Below the pieces are notes generated by a model, which was not told the DNA's origin, did not search any database, and saw only the letters and a program-made list of their open reading frames with translations. Positions 7,557-12,190 of a DNA stretch of 12,190 nt are shown here, piece after piece. A program made the position numbers and the translations under genes. Numbering within the stretch: position 1 is the first letter of the stretch; each line of letters starts with the position of its first letter. The DNA comes from Lachnospiraceae bacterium UBA5899 (GTDB lineage: Bacteria; Bacillota; Clostridia; Lachnospirales; Lachnospiraceae): assembly GCA_002432425.1 (NCBI GenBank), contig DJEL01000039.1:10241-22430 (forward strand). Direction: 5' to 3'.

Positions 7557-7573
7557 GACCGGGCAGCAGCCCG
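7557..7573 (+). promoter_or_regulatory. Small hairpin and upstream terminator-arm copy in the gapA-pgk spacer
   Basis: CGGGC (7560-7564) and GCCCG (7569-7573) form a 5-bp hairpin with an AGCA loop. The bases GACCGGGC at 7557-7564 repeat exactly at 7607-7614, which is part of the 3' arm of the following terminator. The upstream copy could therefore pair with 7593-7600 instead, as an antiterminator. This is inferred from base pairing only. Confidence 0.4.
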
Positions 7574-7589
7574 AAATAAAGACCTATCA

Positions 7590-7623
7590 GAGGTCCGGTC
7601 TTTTAGGACCGGGCCTCTTTTTT
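7590..7623 (+). terminator. Intrinsic terminator or attenuator between gapA and pgk
   Basis: An 11-bp stem pairs 7590-7600 (GAGGTCCGGTC) with 7607-7617 (GACCGGGCCTC), with one G-T pair and a 6-base loop. Six T follow at 7618-7623. It looks like a strong terminator, yet pgk begins only 57 bases later with no clear promoter. Partial readthrough that keeps gapA message above pgk is the simplest reading. Confidence 0.85.
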
Positions 7624-7679
7624 ATGGGTAAGTCCATGTCCACAGGAAAAAAGTGGAAATAAAAAATGGAGGTAACATT

Positions 7680-8903
7680 ATGGGACTTAATAAGAAATCC
7701 GTTGATGACATCAACGCAAAAGGAAAGAGAGTACTTGTAAGATGTGACTTCAACGTACCCTTAAAGGAAGGCAAGATCACAGACGATACCCGTATCGTTG
7801 CGGCACTTCCCACCATTCAGAAGTTAATCAATGACGGCGGCAAGGTTATCCTTTGCTCCCATTTAGGAAAAGTAAAGAACGGCCCCAACGAAGGCGAATC
7901 TCTTGCACCTGTTGCAGTGAGACTTTCCGAAAAGCTTGGCAAGCCCGTTAAATTTATTTCCGATTACCATGTAACCGGTCCTGCTGCAACCGAAGCAGTA
8001 GCAGAGATGAAGGACGGAGATGTCATCCTTCTTCAGAATACCCGTTTCCGCGGCGCAGAAGAAACCAAGAACGGCGAACAGTTCAGCAAAGAACTTGCAG
8101 ACCTTGCAGACCTGTATGTATGTGATGCATTCGGTTCCTCCCACAGAGCACATGCTTCCGTAGAGGGCGTTACCAAATTCATCAAGGCAAAGGGCGGCGA
8201 GAATGTTGTCGGCTACTTAATGCAGAAGGAAATCAACTTCCTCGGCAATGCAGTAGAAAATCCAGTAAGACCTTTCGTTGCAATCCTCGGCGGTGCAAAG
8301 GTAGCAGATAAGTTAAATGTAATCTCCAACCTGCTTGAGAAGTGCGATACCCTGATTATCGGCGGTGGTATGGCTTACACCTTCTTAAAAGCACAAGGTT
8401 ATGAAATCGGTAAGTCCTTAGTTGACGATACCAAACTTGATTACTGCAAGGAAATGATGGACAAGGCTAAGAAACTTGGCAAGAACCTGCTTCTTCCCGT
8501 AGATGCGGTAACCATCGCTGATTTCCCGAACCCGATTGATGCTCCCGTGGAAGTAGAAACCTACGATGTAACCAATATGCCTGCAGACAGAGAAGGCTGT
8601 GATATCGGACCCAAGACCCAGAAGCTTTTTGCGGATGCTGTTAAGAATGCAAAGACCGTTGTATGGAACGGACCTATGGGCGTGTTTGAAAATCCTACCC
8701 TTGCAGCAGGTACCATTGCAGTAGCAAAGGCACTGGCTGATACCGATGCAACCACCATTATCGGCGGCGGTGACTCTGCAGCAGCTGTAAACCAGCTTGG
8801 ATTTGCGGACAAGATGACTCACATTTCCACCGGCGGCGGCGCTTCCTTAGAGTTCCTGGAAGGCAAAGTACTTCCCGGCGTAGCAGCAGCAGACGACAAA
8901 TAA
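7680..8903 (+). CDS. pgk: Phosphoglycerate kinase
   Basis: A 407-residue phosphoglycerate kinase that transfers phosphate from 1,3-bisphosphoglycerate to ADP, the first ATP-yielding step of glycolysis. Both domains are complete. The N-terminal substrate domain has RCDFNVP at 21-27, SHLG at 60-63, NTRF at 120-123 and DAFGSSHRAHAS at 149-160. The C-terminal nucleotide domain has LGGAKVADK at 203-211, GGGM at 228-231, WNGPMGVFE at 329-337, GGGDSAAAV at 362-370 and HISTGGGASLEFLEG at 381-395. The ATG at 7680 has GGAGG at 7668-7672, 7 bases away, and is preferred over the in-frame GTG at 7653, which would add nine residues not seen in the family. tpiA follows after 15 bases. No promoter is visible between the upstream terminator and this gene, so expression probably depends on readthrough from gapA. 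Confidence 0.97.
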   Translation: MGLNKKSVDDINAKGKRVLVRCDFNVPLKEGKITDDTRIVAALPTIQKLINDGGKVILCSHLGKVKNGPNEGESLAPVAVRLSEKLGKPVKFISDYHVTGPAATEAVAEMKDGDVILLQNTRFRGAEETKNGEQFSKELADLADLYVCDAFGSSHRAHASVEGVTKFIKAKGGENVVGYLMQKEINFLGNAVENPVRPFVAILGGAKVADKLNVISNLLEKCDTLIIGGGMAYTFLKAQGYEIGKSLVDDTKLDYCKEMMDKAKKLGKNLLLPVDAVTIADFPNPIDAPVEVETYDVTNMPADREGCDIGPKTQKLFADAVKNAKTVVWNGPMGVFENPTLAAGTIAVAKALADTDATTIIGGGDSAAAVNQLGFADKMTHISTGGGASLEFLEGKVLPGVAAADDK

Positions 8904-8918
8904 GAGAGGACAACTGAT

Positions 8919-9668
8919 ATGGCAAGAAAGAAAATCATTGCCGGCAACTGGAAAATGAACATGACTCCCAGCGAAGCCGTTGCATTAATTGAAAAATTAA
9001 AACCCCTGGTAGTGACAGAGGATGCAGATGTAGTATTCTGCGTACCCGCTATCGATATCATTCCCGCTATCGAAGCAGCAAAGGGAACCAACATTGAAAT
9101 CGGTGCCGAGAATATGTACTTTGAAGAAAAAGGTGCATTCACCGGTGAAATTTCTCCCAACATGCTGACAGATGCTGGTGTAAAATACGTTATCATCGGA
9201 CATTCCGAAAGAAGAGAATACTTCGCAGAAACCGATGAAACCGTAAACAAGAAGGTTCTGAAAGCATTTGAACATGGTCTTACCCCCATCATCTGCTGCG
9301 GTGAATCTCTGACTCAGAGAGAACAGGGCATCACCATCGACTGGATTCGTCAGCAGATTAAGATTGCGTTCTTAAACGTAACCGCAGACCAGGCAATGAC
9401 CGCAGTTATCGCTTACGAACCCATTTGGGCAATCGGAACCGGTAAGGTTGCAACCACAGAACAGGCACAGGAAGTTTGTGCAGCTATCCGTGCATGCATC
9501 GGCGAAATCTACGACGAACAGACAGCAGCAGCTATCCGTATCCAGTACGGCGGCTCCGTATCTGCAGCAAGCGCTCCCGAACTGTTTGCACAGGCAGACA
9601 TCGATGGCGGCCTTGTAGGCGGCGCTTCCTTAAAGGAAGATTTCGGAAAGATTGTAAACTACAAGTAA
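8919..9668 (+). CDS. tpiA: Triose-phosphate isomerase
   Basis: A complete 249-residue TIM-barrel isomerase that interconverts dihydroxyacetone phosphate and glyceraldehyde 3-phosphate. The catalytic residues are all visible: Asn10 and Lys12 in GNWKMN, His95 in IIGHSERREYF, and Glu167 in AYEPIWAIGTGK, which also starts the flexible loop 6. The phosphate-binding elements YGGSVSAAS at 210-218 and GGLVGGASL at 230-238 close the barrel. The ATG is preceded by AGAGAGGA. It follows pgk by 15 bases and is certainly in the same transcript. In many Clostridia gpmI or another lower-glycolysis gene comes next, but here a terminator follows and the locus changes to type IV pilus genes. Confidence 0.97.
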   Translation: MARKKIIAGNWKMNMTPSEAVALIEKLKPLVVTEDADVVFCVPAIDIIPAIEAAKGTNIEIGAENMYFEEKGAFTGEISPNMLTDAGVKYVIIGHSERREYFAETDETVNKKVLKAFEHGLTPIICCGESLTQREQGITIDWIRQQIKIAFLNVTADQAMTAVIAYEPIWAIGTGKVATTEQAQEVCAAIRACIGEIYDEQTAAAIRIQYGGSVSAASAPELFAQADIDGGLVGGASLKEDFGKIVNYK

Positions 9669-9703
9669 AATTGCCTGTATGAAAATGACGGGTTATAAGA
9701 AAA

Positions 9704-9731
9704 GGCTCTCCCTTGCAGGGAGGGCTTTTTT
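9704..9731 (+). terminator. Intrinsic terminator after tpiA
   Basis: GCTCTCCC (9705-9712) pairs with GGGAGGGC (9718-9725), with one G-T pair and a TTGCA loop. An A-rich flank precedes it and six T follow (9726-9731). It ends the glycolytic operon and separates it from the pilus genes. Confidence 0.9.
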
Positions 9732-9809
9732 GTTATGGAAAAATCACCAAAATTAAACACTGATTTTCGTACAATTTTATATATTTTTTATACTTTCAAA
9801 AGTTCTTTC

Positions 9810-9838
9810 TTGTAAATAATAAAGGGTTATTGTATAAT
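9810..9838 (+). promoter_or_regulatory. pilT promoter P1 (upstream)
   Basis: TTGTAA (9810-9815) and a perfect TATAAT (9833-9838) lie 17 bases apart. The predicted start is near 9845, giving a leader of about 180 bases for pilT. The start site falls inside the second copy of the GTACAATTTTA repeat. Confidence 0.65.
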
Positions 9839-9845
9839 TATAAGT

Positions 9846-9861
9846 ACAATTTTAGAATTGT
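9846..9861. repeat. Inverted repeat between the two pilT promoters
   Basis: ACAATT (9846-9851) and AATTGT (9856-9861) are perfect inverted arms around TTAG. The element covers the start of P1 and sits 13 bases before the -35 box of P2, a position fit for a repressor or activator site. No binding protein is known. Confidence 0.35.
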
Positions 9862-9874
9862 CGATGAAATGCGG

Positions 9875-9903
9875 TTGACAGATATTTTACCGGAAACTAT
9901 ACT
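9875..9903 (+). promoter_or_regulatory. pilT promoter P2 (downstream)
   Basis: A perfect TTGACA (9875-9880) is followed after 17 bases by TATACT (9898-9903). The predicted start is near 9910, leaving a leader of about 118 bases. It is the best promoter match in this spacer. Confidence 0.8.
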
Positions 9904-10027
9904 AATGGTAATGTCTGAAAAGAAAGCATTTAATGAAAGAAAAACGATAGATTACATTAAAAATACAAAGAAAAATGTATTTAACGTGAATTTACCGTAA
10001 AATAAAAGACACAGGAGAGAGACGGAC

Positions 10028-11083
10028 ATGGTATCACTTGACGAAGTATTACAGTTAGCCATAGAACTTGGCGCCAGCGACGTTCATTTTACAGTAGGCG
10101 TACCGCCTATTTTACGTGTAAACGGTAGACTTATGGCTACCAATTATCCGGTACTTACGCCGGAGGAAACAATGGCAATAGCCGCTTCTGTTATGACACC
10201 GCACCAGAAAGCGGTATTTGATGAGAAAGGCGAAAACGACTTGTCCTATTCCATGCCGAACTACGCCAGATTCCGTGTCAATGTATTTAAACAGAGAGGC
10301 TCTGCAGCACTGGCCCTCCGTCTGGTAGGTACCGACATTCCTACTCCGGAACAGTTAGGCATTCCTGAGTCGGTTGTAGATTTGTATACAAGAAAAAGAG
10401 GTCTGATTCTGGTAACGGGTCCTACCGGCAGCGGTAAGTCCACCACGCTGGCAGCCCTTATCGATAAAATCAACACCAACCGTGATGCCCATATCATCAC
10501 ACTGGAAGACCCTATCGAGTACATGCATCACCACAAGATGTCCATGGTAAACCAGAGAGAAGTAGGAAGCGATACCGGCAACTATGCAAATGCCCTTCGT
10601 GCCGCTCTTCGTGAAGACCCGGATGTTATCCTTGTAGGAGAAATGCGTGACCTGGAAACTATCAGTATTGCCATTACAGCGGCTGAAACAGGTCACCTCG
10701 TATTATCCACCTTACATACCATCGGTGCAGCAAGTACCGTAGACCGTATTATCGACGTATTCCCGCCTCATGAGCAGCAGCAGATTCGCATTCAGCTCGC
10801 CAGTGTATTGGAAGCAATCATTTCCCAGCAGCTGATTCCGACATCTGACGGACATGGACGGGTAGCGGCATTTGAAGTACTGCATGCCATCCATGCGGCA
10901 CGCAACCTGATTCGTGAAAGCAAGACCTATCAGCTGCCCAACATCATGCAGACCAACCGTAAAATGGGTATGATTACCATGGACGATGCGATTGTACAGC
11001 TCTACTTTGACGGCGTTATTACCAGGGACATGGCAATCCAATATGCACAGGCTCCTGAAAATATGTATGAAAAGTTGTTCTAA
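10028..11083 (+). CDS. pilT: Type IV pilus retraction ATPase PilT
   Basis: A 351-residue PilT-type hexameric ATPase that powers disassembly and retraction of type IV pili at the inner face of the membrane. The N-terminal PAS-like domain covers about residues 1-100 and opens with the typical ASDVHFTVGVPPILRVNG pattern. The RecA-like domain has Walker A GPTGSGKST at 131-139, the Asp box ITLEDPIEY at 157-165, Walker B in PDVILVGEMRD at 198-208 with Glu205, and the His box AAETGHLVLSTLHT at 218-231. The PilT-specific signature near the end appears as ARNLIRES at 291-298, close to the canonical AIRNLIRE, which supports PilT over PilB or PilU. Length is normal. The ATG has CAGGAGAGAG upstream. Two tandem promoters precede it, and pilB follows after 101 bases with its own promoter. 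Confidence 0.95.
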   Translation: MVSLDEVLQLAIELGASDVHFTVGVPPILRVNGRLMATNYPVLTPEETMAIAASVMTPHQKAVFDEKGENDLSYSMPNYARFRVNVFKQRGSAALALRLVGTDIPTPEQLGIPESVVDLYTRKRGLILVTGPTGSGKSTTLAALIDKINTNRDAHIITLEDPIEYMHHHKMSMVNQREVGSDTGNYANALRAALREDPDVILVGEMRDLETISIAITAAETGHLVLSTLHTIGAASTVDRIIDVFPPHEQQQIRIQLASVLEAIISQQLIPTSDGHGRVAAFEVLHAIHAARNLIRESKTYQLPNIMQTNRKMGMITMDDAIVQLYFDGVITRDMAIQYAQAPENMYEKLF

Positions 11084-11118
11084 AAACAATTTTTTTCGTA
11101 TAAAATGCATAAAAAGAG

Positions 11119-11147
11119 TTGCAAAATAATACGTAAAAAGATACAAT
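11119..11147 (+). promoter_or_regulatory. Promoter of pilB
   Basis: TTGCAA (11119-11124) and TACAAT (11142-11147) lie exactly 17 bases apart in the pilT-pilB spacer. The predicted start, near 11154, coincides with the first base of a perfect palindrome. There is no clear terminator after pilT, so pilB may be read from both promoters. Confidence 0.7.
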
Positions 11148-11153
11148 ATAAGC

Positions 11154-11167
11154 AGTAATACATTACT
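11154..11167. repeat. Palindrome at the pilB transcription start
   Basis: AGTAAT and ATTACT are perfect inverted arms separated by AC. The element begins at the predicted start of the pilB promoter, a usual place for a repressor operator. A purely AT-driven coincidence is possible. Confidence 0.4.
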
Positions 11168-11184
11168 TGGGGACGGTACATAAA

Positions 11185-12190
11185 ATGGCAAAATATACAG
11201 GTAAAAAAATCCGTTTAGGTGAAGCTCTGGTACTGAGTAACGCCATTACGGAAGAACAGTTACAACAGGCACTGGAAGAACAGAAAGCTTCCGGTAAAAA
11301 GTTAGGTGAAATTCTGATTGATAAGGGACTTATTACAGAAGACCTGATTGCACAGATTTTAGGTGCACAGCTGGGGTATCCCATTATTGATCTTTCCAAT
11401 ATTACTATTTCACCGGATGTACAGAACTTGGTTCCGTCATCGGTATTAAAAAAATCACAGGTTCTGCCGATAGAATATGCAGAGGATAATATCAATATTT
11501 TACGTGTAGCCATGGCAGACCCGCTGGATGTCAATGCAATGGACGACATCTCCATTATCACCGGCTGCCAGATAGAGCCTTTGATTGCAACGCCGAGAAG
11601 CGTAATGGTGGCAATCGATAAATTCTACGGATCCGATGAAGTGGCATCCGCACTGGAAGAGTACGCGAAGGAAAAATTCGGTGATGACGACATTAATGAA
11701 GAAATCAATGACGACATCAACAATTCTCCCATCGTTGTCCTGGTTAAGGAAATGATTGAGAAGGCAGCCCGTCAGAGAGCTTCCGATATACATATCGAAC
11801 CGTTGGAAAAATCGGTTCGTATCCGTTACCGTATCGACGGTGCCCTGTATGAAAAAGGCAAATACGATATCAAGATTATGCCGGCATTGTCCGCACGTAT
11901 CAAGATTATCGGCGGTATGGATATCTCCGAAAAGAGAAAACCGCAGGACGGTCGTATTACCCAGATGGTAGACCGGTTGGAGTACGACATCCGTGTATCT
12001 GTACTTCCTACCGTATACGGCGAAAAAATCGTTATGCGTCTTGCTTCCAAGACTGCACTTAACAGAGAAAAGAGCAAACTGGGCTTCAGACCGGAAGAAA
12101 TGAAACGTTTCGACCATATTTTGAAGAACCCGCACGGCATTATTCTTGTTACCGGTCCTACCGGTAGTGGTAAATCAACGACACTGTATA
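11185..12190 (+). CDS. pilB: Type IV pilus assembly ATPase PilB (GspE family), cut by window end
   Basis: The first 335 residues of a PilB/GspE-type ATPase that drives pilin polymerisation; the frame is open to the window end. The N-terminal region, residues 9-70, has two tandem MshEN-type motifs: IRLGEALV followed by QLQQALEEQ, then KLGEILIDKGLI followed by AQLGYP. In MshE and related ATPases this domain binds cyclic-di-GMP. A short acidic linker at about 157-180 leads to the second N-terminal domain, with the family signature RASDIHIEP at 198-206 and RYRIDG at 214-219. KRKPQDGRI at 250-258 and GEKIVMRL at 279-286 follow, then Walker A GPTGSGKST at 324-332, three residues before the cut. The Asp box, Walker B, His box and zinc site lie outside. 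GGGGA before the ATG is about 11 bases away, a rather weak start, but homology begins at once. Confidence 0.93.
   Translation, partial: MAKYTGKKIRLGEALVLSNAITEEQLQQALEEQKASGKKLGEILIDKGLITEDLIAQILGAQLGYPIIDLSNITISPDVQNLVPSSVLKKSQVLPIEYAEDNINILRVAMADPLDVNAMDDISIITGCQIEPLIATPRSVMVAIDKFYGSDEVASALEEYAKEKFGDDDINEEINDDINNSPIVVLVKEMIEKAARQRASDIHIEPLEKSVRIRYRIDGALYEKGKYDIKIMPALSARIKIIGGMDISEKRKPQDGRITQMVDRLEYDIRVSVLPTVYGEKIVMRLASKTALNREKSKLGFRPEEMKRFDHILKNPHGIILVTGPTGSGKSTTLY

Larger units (their letters stand above)
9732..10027 (+). promoter_or_regulatory. AT-rich upstream region and leader of pilT
   Basis: This gap of about 300 bases holds no clear gene. It contains two near-consensus promoters (listed separately), an exact 11-base direct repeat GTACAATTTTA at 9769-9779 and 9844-9854, and an inverted repeat ACAATT-TTAG-AATTGT at 9846-9861. 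The transcribed leader also has a 7-bp AT hairpin (AAATACA at 9961-9967 with TGTATTT at 9976-9982) and a 29-codon open frame at 9911-10000. The ribosome binding site CAGGAGAGAG precedes the pilT ATG. I looked for cyclic-di-GMP riboswitch cores because such elements precede some clostridial pilus operons, and recognised none. Confidence 0.6.

Noticed and set aside
7653..7679. Upstream GTG start for pgk
   Set aside because: It has no ribosome binding site and would add nine residues outside the family. GGAGG at 7668-7672 clearly serves the ATG at 7680.
9911..10027. Cyclic-di-GMP riboswitch in the pilT leader
   Set aside because: Such elements precede some clostridial pilus genes, but the conserved class I core bases and paired helices were not recognised, and the leader is mostly A-rich and unstructured.
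11500..12135. 211-codon open frame on the minus strand
   Set aside because: It is antisense to pilB, which continues uninterrupted with all expected motifs.

Overview
The window looks like ordinary chromosome from an anaerobic Gram-positive bacterium of the class Clostridia, most likely a Lachnospiraceae-type organism. The evidence is the mix of families (fermentative L-lactate dehydrogenase with a GlcD-type flavoprotein, a SpoVB-type flippase, a gap-pgk-tpi glycolytic operon), strong GGAGG-type ribosome binding sites, and near-consensus sigma-A promoters in AT-rich spacers. The assignment comes from gene content and style, not from a marker gene. No rRNA, tRNA, CRISPR, insertion sequence or phage gene was seen.

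Layout. (1) 1-2912, plus strand: the tail of an L-lactate dehydrogenase gene, a GlcD/LctD-like FAD-linked 2-hydroxyacid dehydrogenase, and a class I/II PLP aminotransferase, closed by a bidirectional terminator at 2916-2952. (2) 2964-6348, minus strand: a PHP-family histidinol-phosphatase-like gene tightly followed by a SpoVB-like membrane flippase, then a class I DAHP synthase (aromatic amino acid entry enzyme) with its own consensus promoter. (3) 6358-6516: divergent promoter region. (4) 6517-9668, plus strand: gapA, pgk and tpiA, the triose-phosphate part of glycolysis, ending in a terminator. The gapA-pgk spacer holds three hairpins. The last is an intrinsic terminator whose 5' arm could also pair with an upstream copy of its 3' arm, so it may be an attenuator. 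(5) 9732-10027: an AT-rich leader with two near-consensus tandem promoters. (6) 10028 to the window end: pilT, the type IV pilus retraction ATPase, then pilB, the assembly ATPase, which has its own promoter and is cut by the window edge just after the Walker A motif.

How the genes work together. The first block handles lactate and 2-oxo/amino acid exchange, gap-pgk-tpi supplies glycolytic flux, and the last block begins a type IV pilus locus that continues beyond the window. The most useful observations are the possible attenuator between gapA and pgk, the regulatory architecture upstream of pilT and pilB, and an MshEN-type N-terminal domain in PilB that predicts cyclic-di-GMP control. No gene of wholly unknown family was found.
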